DNA of 64,000 nt from Prosapia bicincta (Eukaryota; Arthropoda; Insecta; Hemiptera; Cercopidae), in assembly GCA_036971475.1 (NCBI GenBank), contig JBAIZL010000004.1, forward strand, positions 62,569,168-62,633,167, written 5' to 3'. A program made the position numbers and the translations under genes. Below the pieces are notes generated by a model. That model searched no databases. It was not told where the DNA came from and saw only the letters and a program-made list of their open reading frames with translations. Positions 34,150 to 45,980 of the stretch are shown here, piece by piece. Position 1 is the first letter of the stretch, and every line of letters begins with the position of its first letter.

Positions 34150-35440
34150 TATAATCTATCCTGATTTACCTTATCCTTCTCTCATCTCTGCTTTTTCCAG
34201 GCCATGGAATATATATACCCCTACTTTAAACTGACCTGATTTACTTTAACTTTATCCCTTTTGAACCAGGTAAGATTAGTGGTCCTGCCTTAATCTATCC
34301 TGATTTACCTTATCCTTCTCTCATCTCTGCTTTTTCCAGGCCATGGAATATATATACCCCTACTTTAAACTGACCTGATTTACTTTAACTTTATCCCTTT
34401 TGAACCAGGTAAGATTAGTGGTCCTGCCTTAATCTATCCTGATTTACCTTATCCTTCTCTCATCTCTGCTTTTTCCAGGCCATGGAATATATATACCCCT
34501 ACTTTAAACTGACCTGATTTACTTTAACTTTATCCCTTTTGAACCAGGTAAGATTAGTGGTCCTGCCTTAATCTATCCTGATTTACCTTATCCTTCTCTC
34601 ATCTCTGCTTTTTCCAGGCCATGGAATATATATACCCCTACTTTAAACTGACCTGATTTACTTTAACTTTATCCCTTTTGAACCAGGTAAGATTAGTGGT
34701 CCTGCCTTAATCTATCCTGATTTACCTTATCCTTCTCTCATCTCTGCTTTTTCCAGGCCATGGAATATATATACCCCTACTTTAAACTGACCTGATTTAC
34801 TTTAACTTTATCCCTTTTGAACCAGGTAAGATTAGTGGTCCTGCCTTAATCTATCCTGATTTACCTTATCCTTCTCTCATCTCTGCTTTTTCCAGGCCAT
34901 GGAATATATATACCCCTACTTTAAACTGACCTGATTTACTTTAACTTTATCCCTTTTGAACCAGGTAAGATTAGTGGTCCTGCCTTAATCTATCCTGATT
35001 TACCTTATCCTTCTCTCATCTCTGCTTTTTCCAGGCCATGGAATATATATATACCCCTACTTTAAACTGACCTGATTTACTTTAACTTTATCCCTTTTGA
35101 ACCAGGTAAGATTAGTGGTCCTGCCTTAATCTATCCTGATTTACCTTATCCTTCTCTCATCTCTGCTTTTTCCAGGCCATGGAATATATATATACCCCTA
35201 CTTTAAACTGACCTGATTTACTTTAACTTTATCCCTTTTGAACCAGGTAAGATTCGTGGTCCTGCCTTAATCTACCCTGATTTACCTTATCCTTCTCTCA
35301 TCTGTGCTTTTTCCAGGCCATGGAATATTTATACCCCTACTTTAAACTGCCCTGATTTACTTTAATCGTGTTTACTTTAGCTCTCCCCCTTTTAAACCAG
35401 GTGAGATTCATGGTCCTACTTTAATACGGCCTGATTTACT
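34150..35440 (+). repeat. 139-bp tandem array carrying 3' and 5' splice signals
   Basis: About nine copies of a 139-bp unit (later ones 141 bp, the last diverged). Each unit holds CCTGATTTACC (branch-site-like), a long pyrimidine tract ending TTTTTCCAG, a 69-nt segment starting GCCATGGAAT, and then ACCAG|GTAAGATT. GT dinucleotides of the donor-like sites lie at 34270, 34409, 34548, 34687, 34826, 34965, 35105, 35246 and, diverged, 35401. The 69-nt segment has stops in all three frames. The array lies in the sense direction of the choline kinase intron. Degraded half-units flank it on both sides. Confidence 0.93.
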
Positions 35441-36100
35441 TTATCTTCCTCTTACATCTCTCCTTCAAGAATAGACAAAATGTATGCCTCTGTTTTAATT
35501 AATCAAAATTCACGTTATCATTTTCCCATCTCTGGCTCTACTTTAATCAACCTGAAATTTATCTTAATTTTTTCCTATCTCTGCTCGTCAGGACCAAGGA
35601 AGATCTATGCCCATACTTTAATAAACCCCAATGTACTCAATTCTTTTTCTATTTCTGACCCCTTAAGGCCAGATAGGCTTTGTACTTTTAGTGGCTATGC
35701 ACCCTTCTGTCTATGCCATTCACCAGATGATAATTGTCTATATTTTCCCTTCACTTTAAAATTAAAAAAATAAAATAAAAAATTACTTTTATTATCTCTT
35801 AATTGCAAATATTCGTAGCTTCACACTTTATAATGCTTCATTTCTAATTTGCATATACGGTAAACCTGTATTGAATAATTAATTAGTAAGGCATTGCTAT
35901 GATTTGCATTCATTTACATCATGCATTGCTTAGTCTGTAATAAATTTAATTTCACTGGAATCTCAAGTTTGGTAACAATACTTTACTAACACGTCTTTGT
36001 TCTCAGAACAGTCTGCCAAATCCTCTGTAATTCTACACTTAATAACATGAGGTCTCTTATCCCTATTGTGACAGTTCAGTTTCAGAAATTAAGTTCATTA
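35441..36100. other. Intron sequence without recognisable gene
   Basis: Pyrimidine-rich, array-related sequence to about 35770, then AT-rich DNA. The frame 35480-35773 reads through diverged array units and is not a gene. Confidence 0.45.
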
Positions 36101-37743
36101 CACCTGTAACATGAAAACGTCAGTAATCTCATAAATAAAACCTCATAAGATTAAAATATTATTGCTAATTGTGATTTTATGGGAACAATAGCATGGTTAT
36201 ATTCATTCCGAGAAAGTAAATAGCGTGCACAAATTACATCCTGTTTTCAATTGTACAAATTTTAAAAACAAAAAAATCGGTGCCTTCGTAACGAACAAAA
36301 CGACCTTCTGATTAGGCATAATCAATTGCCGTGGAAAATTCCATCTAGAAGTCAATGTTTGCTCGTTGTGGTGCTTTCGGAGAACTGTGACGCGGTCCCG
36401 ATGTAAATTATAACTGTAAACATTTCAGTTGACATTATTTACGACGTCATTGTAACAGAAAGAAATGTAGGACAGGTGTTGTAATAACGCACTGTAGTCA
36501 GCTGCGCAAATTATCTGTGTTTTAATTGTAGATTATTTATTAAATTCATTCGTTTTAACGTCGACGCTTGGCCATTCACATTTCAAGATATAAATTAAAG
36601 CAATATACGCATACATAAAACGTGTAGTAGTCAATATTAAAACTTCTCGAACAGAAACATTGTTATAGGCTCACTCAGTTTATGAATAACCGGCATAGTT
36701 ACATTGATGTACGCCGAAACGTACGCTGAACTAAGTTATTTCGAAGCTTTACAACTAGGGCTTAACTATTTCTGTTTCACACCTTAAAACGTAGCGCCTA
36801 TGTTTATTTTCTAGTTTAAAGTTTAGCCCCCCACGATTATTTCGTAACCTAACTATTAGCTATTTTTGTCGTAATTTTAAGCATCGATATTTATTTTGAT
36901 TTTGTAGCTGGAAACTAGTAATGCACGAGGCTTCCGTGATCCCTCTCAGAAAGGATGAAGTAACAAAAGGATCGGTAAAATTATACACGTTACTGTACTT
37001 ATATTTTACAAACTGATATTCTTCCTTGTTTCTTACAACGTTATAAAAAAAAGAGCGTATTTTATTTTTATAAAGCTAATGTCAGTTCTTTTTTCACCTA
37101 TAAACTCACTACTCAGTTTGTTTTCTTAATTTCATAAATTGGTTGGTTGATCAAATAGTATTTAACTCCGGTGTGTTCTATTTTCATTTGTTTCTCAAAC
37201 ATATCTTTTAAACAAGAAACTGGTGTTTTTAACTGCAGCAAGACGTAAATACTGTGTAAAATATGTACAACAACGTACACAAAACAGTATACAATAAATG
37301 CTTTTTTATATTACTGCATTAATATACATTACAAGCTAACTACCGTATTCGTTACGCTAGGATAGATTTTGTTATACGAGTAGATAAACAGGATAATATA
37401 AATTTTTTTTTAAGTCAACTCCTACTGAGGTCAACAAAGAAAAAATTTATTAGTTACTTTTTATTTTATAATTATGTATATACATATGACAGAATCACAA
37501 TATTAAGTGGCAAAATAGAAAGCCAATTTCCAAGAATATTCCATTTCCCCCTCTATGCAGTATATGGTGTTAGACTATTATTTTTGTTTCTTACTATTTA
37601 TTAGCTTTCTTGTTTTCTTTTCTAATTTATGAAGCCTATGGTGGTATATAATTTCTCATTCTATCTATTTCTTATAACGGTTCATTATTACAAGGAACCA
37701 TTTTCTTATTATTACAATACATCTTTATACAATAGATTTCTAA

Positions 37744-37965
37744 TTATGGGAAACTTGGCTCAGTGCCAAATTGTTGAATTTCGAACATGTAGTCATTCAG
37801 TTCGAATCCGACCGAAGCATCAGCTTTTTAAAAATTTAATTAGTAAATAATTATGTGGAAAAACTGTATTAATATCAATTGTCCCCCACTACAGGTTAAA
37901 AAATGTATCTGAATTTGATTGGATGAATAAAAACGTATTTTATTAACGATTAAAAATTTGTATAG

Positions 37966-38000
<35 letters not shown>

Positions 38001-38075
38001 CATATATACTGTGTATATATAAAATGAGAGTGTCGGCTAATAGAAGGAACTGAAAAAATATCGACTAAGGATAAC
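37744..38075 (+). repeat. tRNA-derived SINE, copy 2, with (AT)n
   Basis: It begins TATGGGAAACTTGGCTCAGTGCC (A-box region TTGGCTCAGTG) and has a good B box, AGTTCGAATCC, at 37799. The shared body (CTGTATTAATATCAATTGTC, GGATGAATAAAAACGTATTT) leads to an AT run (37970-37998). The tail is GAGAGTGTCGGCTAATAGAA. It matches copies at 30.3 kb and 45.7 kb. Confidence 0.8.
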
Positions 38076-39190
38076 ACTCAAATCTAGAAATTGTTTAAGA
38101 CGCTGTATACTATAGTGTATACGAAGGCAGCTTGCTGTGTAGACATCGTGACACTTTTTAAACTGTATGATTATTCATGCACATCTGGCAATAATGGAGC
38201 TCGTGTACTTTAGAATTGCTACATTTTTATTTCAGAAAGTTTGTTTTAGTTTTTCTTATAACCTTATCTAACCTGACCATTTACTTTGTAGCTTTATTTT
38301 ATACAGGTATGTAGTAATGTAGCGAAACAAAATGTGGTTACACGTGTTACGTAAAGAATATTTTCTTGCAGGGCAATGTTTGTAAAGTATGGTTACGTTT
38401 CTAACGCCATCATTTATGTAAATTTTCAAACAGTATTTATGTTTTACAGTGCTTAAAATAACATGTTTCTTATTTAGAACTATTATTTAAGTAACGTGTG
38501 GAAATGAAAAAATTCAAAGTTGAATACCATTTGGTCTAGTTTTTCAAACTTGAAAAGAAATAGTTATTTAATAAAGTTATACAATATTGGATCTGTATCA
38601 GTCAGTTGAAGCCATCTAACTACTTCAAAATTCACCATTTTGCATCTAATTTTAAAAAGGTTTCCCTCCGGGAGTAATTTTAATTCTACTCCCCCCCCCC
38701 TTGGAAAATAGATAGTTTTCAAATCAGATTGATTTTCGGCCCCTCCCCCTTTGTAAGCTACACAACTCTGGCGTAGATGGTTCAGCATGACCCCCAGCGC
38801 CCCCTATCCGTGGACACTATTAACGTCCTCACCCATCACCTACCCATCTTTATTTGTACTATTACGTCCTTCAATTTGGCGTCGAGGAAAGCAGAGAAGT
38901 ATTTTCGTGGCATTGCTATTTAAAGCCGACAGATACCATCATAAGTGAGGAAAAACCTCAACGCTCTTTGATGGAAAGGGATCATTTCCGAAGCCGACAA
39001 ACAGCAATACAAAAACCTTAATACTCTTTATTGGAAAGTCTTTCTAAGTATAATTCGCCCTAAAATTAAACTTCATATCAACTTGTTATTGCTATACTCA
39101 AAATTCGTTAAAGTAGTTTTTTTGTAATAGTTCGGGACATGAATTTTGTTCTATTTATCCCTATAAATATTTAATAAAATTTATTCTTTA
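38076..39190. other. No recognisable gene
   Basis: CpG-bearing AT-rich DNA. A run of C and pyrimidine-rich text lies near 38685-38760. The frame 38564-38788 is not convincing. Confidence 0.4.
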
Positions 39191-39195
39191 CGTTA

Positions 39196-40027
39196 GGGTA
39201 TGCAAAGGAAGGAGCCAGGCTTCCAAGAAATGTTTATATCAATAGGGTATGCAAAGGAAGGAGCCAGGCTTCCAAGAAATGTTTAAATCAATAGGGTATG
39301 CAAAGGAAGGAGCCAGGCTTCCAAGAAATGTTTATATCAATAGGGTATGCAAAGAAAGGAGCCAGGCTTCCAAGAAATGTTTATATCAATAGGGTATGCA
39401 AAGAAAGGAGCCAGGCTTCCAAGAAATGTTTATATCAATAGGGTATGCAAAGAAAGGAGCCAGGCTTCCAAGAAATGTTTATATCAATAGGGTATGCAAA
39501 GGAAGGAGCCAGGCTTCCAAGAAATGTTTATATCAATAGGGTATGCAAAGGAAGGAGCCAGGCTTCCAAGAAATGTTTATCTCAATAGGATATGCAAAGA
39601 AAGGAGCCAGGTCTCCAAGAAATGTTTATATCAATAGGGTATGCAAAGGAAGGAGCCAGGCTTCCAAGAAATGTTTAAATCAATAGGGTATGCAAAGGAA
39701 GGAGCCAGGCTTCCAAGAAATGTTTATCTCAATAGGATATGCAAAGAAAGGAGCCAGGTTTCCAAGAAATGTTTATATCAATAGGGTATGCAAAGGAAGG
39801 AGCCAGGCTTCCAAGAAATGTTTATATCAATAGGGTATGCAAAGGAAATAAGTCGGGCTTCCAAGAAATTTTCGTATTAAGTTCTATAAACGTATTTAGT
39901 GGATTTTTAATTACAGTGTTAGGGCTCATTAAAACCCCAATTTTTCCAATGTACAGGAACGTATTTCCGTATAATCCGAGTTTACGGTAATTCGAGGGTG
40001 TCTCAGTCCTAATTATCGAGACTACTA
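39196..40027 (-). mobile_element. Truncated pogo-like MITE with a 49-bp minisatellite (14 copies)
   Basis: Fourteen units of 49 bp (GGGTATGCAAAGGAAGGAGC, then CAGGCTTCCAAGAAATG) start at 39196 and recur every 49 bases to about 39880. They are followed by unique sequence whose complement starts TAGTAGTCTCGATAATTAGG and contains GTACG/ATACGTTCCTGT. The same terminus and the same subrepeat in inverted orientation make up the complete MITE at 62037-62418. The other terminus is missing here. Confidence 0.75.
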
Positions 40028-40648
40028 TATATATATATAATTAAACGCTTAATAAAAATTAAGATTAAAGTTTTCTTTGTTGATTTAAGTAGGGATTGAC
40101 TTTAAAAATATATATATTAGCCTACATGTATTGTTGCTTAAAGCGTTCCAGGTACATTTATTTTTTGAAATATTAGATTTCGTTTATTTCACAACTCTTA
40201 TCGTAGCCTTTTAGGCATTAAATATATCTAAGCCTTTTATTTTATAAGGTAAATTTAAGTGACGTGCATAGGAATAGCAAATTGTAACCAACAGTTTTGT
40301 CTATAGGCTTAGCTGACAATACAACGCTATCAGAATAACACTGTTAGTCATATGTATTGTAATGACAGGGTATCAGGAGTCGTTCACTGAAGCTTTCTAA
40401 ATATAGAATAGGCGTAGGCCTAGTGCGCTACGTGTTAGCAAACACACAGCGGGCGACCAGTTCCAGCGGTTAACTTATCTAATAATAGCAGCCTTGCGTA
40501 AATAGTACGAAGGGCTAATATATTAAACGGAAGTATAAGTAGTGTCCAGGTATATACTCCAATAAACAAACAGATAAAGTAATTAAGTGCGGTAAAATTT
40601 ATTTATTTCATATTTTATTGTATTTTTGCAATGGAGGACACCTCTTTG
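40028..40648. other. No recognisable gene
   Basis: CpG-bearing AT-rich DNA with no coding similarity. CCTCTTTG at 40641-40648 is the target duplication of the next element. Confidence 0.4.
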
Positions 40649-41138
40649 CAGTGGCATCCCAAAGGGTGGGGGGAGGTCCGCCTCAGGCCCAGTATTGGAG
40701 ATAGGCTCTCAACTGGTTGGTAATTTTATTTAATAGAAAAAAGTAATTAATTGCTCTAAGAACCAAAATTAAAGCCCTGGATTTTGGCTAATCCACTTTT
40801 GGTAATAACCAAAAGTGAAGCATACCATGGATAAACCTGCACGAGTTGCTATTAAATTTGAAGAAAATGCTGACGCATTACTTCTAGAAATAATCTTCGT
40901 GGATAATTTTTATTTTTACAAAATACAATAACTCCCTTTTAGAATATATTTAAAAAAACGTCTTACATGTGGGGTATGTGTTTCCAAAAAGCTATACTGA
41001 AATATATTTGTATTTTATAGGTGATTTTTTTATTAAGTATTATTGTTAATAGCCTCCCCCCCCTATATCTTCATAGGCGGGTAATAGGCTCCCAGGCCTA
41101 TTTACTACACCAAGGCTCATTTTCAAGGCACGCCACTG
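40649..41138. mobile_element. hAT-type MITE (490 bp)
   Basis: The left end is CAGTGGCATCCC and the right end GGCACGCCACTG, inverted with one or two differences. The 8-bp flanks CCTCTTTG (40641-40648) and CCTCTTTA (41139-41146) match at 7 of 8 bases, as expected for hAT insertion. There is no coding capacity. Confidence 0.8.
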
Positions 41139-42057
41139 CCTCTTTATGAGCATAGTAGAGAGTAGGGGGGCATCGTCTATTGAGAGTACGGTCACTAAAA
41201 GCTTCAACTCTTGATCTTGTTGCTACAGTCTTGTATTCCTTCACATTTTCAAAGCACGCCACTGCCTCTTTATGAGCATAGTAGAGAGTATGTGGGCATC
41301 GTCTATTGTTGCTACAGTCTTGTATTCCTTCACATTTTCAAAGCACGCCACTGCCTCTTTATGAGCATAGTAGCGAGTAGGTGGGCATCGTCTATTATTG
41401 CTACAGTCTTGTATTCCTTCACATTTTCAAAGCACGCCACTGCCTCTTTATGAGCATAGTAGAGAGTATGTGGGCATCGTCTATTGAGAGTACGGTCACT
41501 CAAAGCTTCAACTCTTGATCTTGTTGCTACAGTCTTGTATTCCTTCACATTTTCAAAGCACGCCACTGCCTCTTTATGAGCATAGTAGAGAGTAGGTGGG
41601 CATCGTCTATTGAGAGTACGGTCACTCAAAGCTTCAACTCTTGATCTTGTTGCTACAGTCTTGTATTCCTTCACATTTTCATGGCACGCCACTGCCTCTT
41701 TATGGGCATAGTAGAGAGTAGGTGGGCATCGTCTATTGAGAGTACGGTCACTCAAAGCTTCAACTCTTGATCTTGTTGCTACAGTCTTGTATTCCTTCAC
41801 ATTTTCAAAGCACGCCACTGCCTCTTTATGAGCATAGTAGAGAGTAGGTGGGCATCGTCTATTGAGAGTACGGTCACTCAAAGCTTCAACTCTTGATTTT
41901 GTTGCTACAGTCTTGTATTCCTTTACATTTTCAAGGCACGCCACTGCCTCTTTATGAGCATAGTAGAGAGTAGGTGGGCATCGTCTATTGAGAGTACGGT
42001 CACTCAAAGCTTCAACTCTTGATCTTGTTCCTACAGCCTTGTATTCCTTCACATTTT
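41115..42057 (-). repeat. 126-bp minisatellite seeded at a hAT terminus
   Basis: Eight copies of a box reading CACGCCACTGCCTCTTTATG recur at about 41129, 41253, 41345, 41434, 41560, 41686, 41812 and 41938. The period is 126 bp, with two shortened 90-bp units. The box is the last bases of the hAT MITE ending at 41138 plus its target site, so the array appears to have grown from that junction. Both unit lengths are multiples of three, so a minus-strand frame of 240 codons stays open (repeat RSRVEALSDRTLNRRCPPTL). It has no known family and is probably a chance frame. Confidence 0.85.
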
Positions 42058-45000
42058 ATCTTTCCTATTTCCTTAACTAACTCGTTTCCCGTTCTTCCTT
42101 GACCTTTTTTTACGAAATACGAGGCCTTACATTCCCAAAGCCTAACGATTTCTACTTCTCACCGATTTTATTTAATTTTTCAAGCAATGCCTGTAAGTGC
42201 TTTACACCGTAAAACCAAATGAATGTTTAGAACCCAGAGGAACCGTTTGAATAGAACGTAACAGATCTAATCTTTTTCCGAAAAACCAATAAGGTGATTG
42301 TTGTTGAAACAGCGCTAAAGGGACGGATACATAAGGAGGAAATTCTTTGACGTGGTGCGGGACTTTCATTTCCTCCGAAAAAAAGTTTCAAGGAGAAATT
42401 CTTGGGAACGAAATTTGGTAAAATGCGGGCCCTACTTATTTAAATCCGACTTTTTCTTGTTCACATATATTTCTAAAATATAAATTCTAAACGAGAAATA
42501 AGTCAGTTTTAAAAAAATACAAGTTCGCCTTCGTATTTCAGCTTTAAATTAAGTAAAACTTAGCATTGCCTTAAAAAGATAAAGAAAGCCACACAAATTT
42601 AATACATCATCGGGTGAAATACATTTTTACCCTAGAGAATTCTCGTCGTCTTTAATTGTCAGGAAAGCATTTGATCCTGTAACATTTAGTAAGAAATGGA
42701 GACCGAGCTGTTTACAAAACTTGTCATACATCTCACACCATGTCGATGTCTTGAGTAATAGCATAATGACGTGATAAAGTAACTTGAGTAGTTCAAGTAT
42801 AGGTTCTGGATCTGCAAACATGATGACACATCTTATTGCAATGCGATTTAGTCATCTCCAAGTAGTCAATATACTTACGTTGAGACCATCGTCTGAACAA
42901 TGAAGCTGATAAGAAGGGTTATCGGTGATTGTTATGAGGACACAACTTTTATATTTACATTATTATATAAACTCAATGCCGTCCAAACACGACTGAAGGA
43001 AACATTCGAAGAAAACAAATATTGGTAGATGATAAAGTCATTGATATAAAAAAGTGGCCTACTTAAACCAAATTCCATCACGTAAATAATCATTTGCATT
43101 GTCAAGATTCAAAATACCCTTTATATACTTTTGAAATATATTTCTACATTTTTCAGTATTTCTTTAATTGCAATGAAGATGAAAATCTAATATTTGTGGA
43201 TTTTAACTCTCGTTATATAAATTATTTAATCTCGAGATAGATAGAACCCGTCTTACCTTCATTAAATATTATAAGCGATAATCACATTAAATTATTCTGA
43301 TATTTTAAATAATTATTTAAATACATCGTGTACAATATACTCTTAATTAACATCCAATATAATATTTTGATTTTGGCATCAAATTGGAAATAAGCAGCTT
43401 TAAAATGCTGAGAATAATAATACAGCAAAACAATATTTTATATGAACAAGGGGAGGAGCGTAACAATCGAAATGGAAAAAGGGAGGGGCTTAGAAGTTGA
43501 ATGATTTAAAATTAAGCAAATCTTTACTCGTTCCGTATTTAAAGGTGAAAATTCGTACAAATTATCAAAACTAGAAGAAACGTTAATAATGTGATTATGA
43601 AAAAGATTGAACAACCAAAACTAGAAATGAAGCTGTTTTAGGAGTAGTTGAAGACGTTTATAATGAAACTAGTCAAGAAAAGGTGACATTGGCTAGAGTT
43701 TTTTTAAGTTCACATTTGCTGAATGATATACTGTAAGGGACGGTGAATTTAAGAAATTTCGTTTTAAAGTATCAAATGAGATCTTATTAAGTTATATCGA
43801 TTAATCAGGATGTGACAAAGGGAAAGATCGAGAACTATGCCTAAAGAAGAAAGTTTAGAATACTTGGGGGAACAGTAAGGGCACAAATATTTAAAATAAA
43901 CATTATTGTCAATTTAGTTTTTATAGAAGCGCATTGAAGTATTTCAAAACTATGAAACATTTCTGTGAAATGCAATAGGTGAAATGCATTCACATTCTGG
44001 ACCCGCCCAGAGAAATTTCGGCCTCCTGGACAATCATGGGCACGACGGGTTCCTTCATTACTTGAAAGTAATGAACATAAAACCCTGTATTTTGCATGGC
44101 ATAAATTAATTATTGTTTCCGTGTTAAAACCAACTTAGTTTTCTTGAAATAAACTGCCGTTCGTTTAACAGCAATTAAGACATTGCATTTTGTGTGAGTA
44201 GAATATTTCATTCAATGAGTAGACCCTATATTACTTTGCCATTTAAAGCTTGAACAATTGTACAATATACTTTGTATACTTAATTAATGTAATGTTTTTA
44301 TCTCTTTTAATGGATCACGCGTCACGTGTAATTATTTTCCGCAGTAAAAAAAAACACCAACCCGGCCAGGTCCCTGGGCATTCACCCTCCTTGCTCCCTC
44401 TCTCTGGGCGGGCCTGCACCCGATCTACCTTTCTTACAAATTTTCACGATTGTTGCTCCCGTTTATATTATTCATAATTTATACAATTTATTCGTGTTTG
44501 CTAAAAATGTGATGTTATCTATCCTGGTGTAGTACAAAATATTACTTTTGTATGACAGAAATGTCTGACTTATGGCGAATAATTTTAGCGCATAATCAAA
44601 GAGAACGATAAAAAGTCAGAAAAGATTTGTAGAATTTCGTTTCCGATAGTGGAAAGTATGTTCCACAAATTAGAATAAAGGAAATTAAATAATATGGTTA
44701 ATCACATTTAGTTGGTTGTTCTTTATTTAACTGGTGAAGGATAAATCCGTAATAAAGCGATACAGATGTTTTTATGACGCTTAGTATTGGCTTGTGTTAC
44801 AATCGAAAGTTCATTCATGATTGGACGTGCGTTTTGTTTCCTAACAAACCTGTTTATTTGCAAACAGTTTGTTGAAAATCCCAACCGAATGGAATCCCGC
44901 GAAACTGGATCTTTCAAGGTCACCAGTGCTGTTACAAAGACGCAATTTGTTGGTACACAAAGGATTAAAGAGAATAACAATGTTGTGCAGAAAGGCCGTT

Positions 45001-45687
45001 GAACTATTACAACGTACATAAGGAGACGTTCCACTTACTAAGCCCTGTCCAGACAACTTTTTTCTTTCGGAGAAATCGCGAACAAAGTATTGCGATTTAG
45101 CAGGTCGCCTTGACTTGGCACATTACAGGCTATAAAATGCGTAGTAAGTAACTCATAGGCTATCTGCACGTATCTCTTAATAAAAAATAACACAGTATAC
45201 ATTACTGACCCCATTTTCTTACGTAATATGTTATTTCCAAAACGCAAATCCTTCTTTAAAAATCATACCAATTAATAATTCTTCATATAAACTTTTCATT
45301 TAAAAGCGATTAAAGAGCAGCACCTGAAGACACTTCTCTGTTTCACGTAAGAAACTACTTCAACGGCGCTTCCCATGCGAATCTCACCCCTAGGCCTACG
45401 TATTACAACCTAGCAGAGCAGCTTCATATCCCCTCCTTAATTTTGTTGTAATACATTGTAACCTTTTCACATTCCGTTTACTTAAAGTGTAGACATACAG
45501 AGGGATTCACGAAGCTATGCAGATACTTTGGGAGTTCATTCTACATGTAAAAACACAAGTATATGAACAAAAAATTAAGCAAATTCCTACTAAGGTTAGC
45601 AAACATTGCAACAGTTCAAGGTTGTACAATTGAGGTTTCGACGACAACCCGAGGGAAGTGGGAACATCTTTAAGAAATATAATTCAA
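42058..45687. other. No recognisable gene
   Basis: CpG-bearing AT-rich DNA. A few GC-richer patches occur (about 44000-44060 and 44360-44440). Small frames at 42627-42821, 44723-45034 and 45038-45247 resemble no family I know. Confidence 0.35.
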
Positions 45688-45968
45688 GGTATTGGAAAGT
45701 TGGCGCAGTGCCAAGGCGTGCTAGACTTTGAAGATGAAGATTTTCAGTTCGAATTCGGCTGGATCCCACAAATTTTATAATTTAATTATTGAATAAATAT
45801 TTTGAAAAAAACTGTATTAACATCAATTGTCGTCCACTCTAGATTAAAAAAAAAAATGTATTTGAACATGATTGGATGAATAAAAACGTATTTTTTAACG
45901 ATTGAAAATTTATACAATATATATCAGGAGAGTGTGAAACAATAGAAGGAATTTAATAATTAAATGAA
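45688..45968 (+). repeat. tRNA-derived SINE, copy 3
   Basis: It starts GGTATTGGAAAGTTGGCGCA. The A box is TTGGCGCAGTGCC and the B-box-like AGTTCGAATTC is at about 45747. The body is the shared one, with a short ATAT run and the tail AGGAGAGTGTGAAACAATAG. It is the best-preserved 5' part of the three copies. Confidence 0.8.
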
Positions 45969-45980
45969 AAAAAGGTTCTA

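Noticed and set aside
36908..36974. Possible alternative first exon (acceptor TTTTGTAG, ATG, 18 codons, donor TCG|GTAAAA) in the CpG-dense zone.
   Set aside because: It ends in phase 0, while the next choline kinase exon needs phase 2, and the peptide resembles nothing known. RNA data could reopen it.
39196..39880. CRISPR-like array of 14 regular repeats.
   Set aside because: Units are head-to-tail with no unique spacers, in a eukaryotic MITE-derived context.
41330..42052. A 240-aa repetitive protein on the minus strand as a real gene.
   Set aside because: The frame is kept open by unit lengths divisible by three, includes a transposon terminus, and has no promoter, start context or family.
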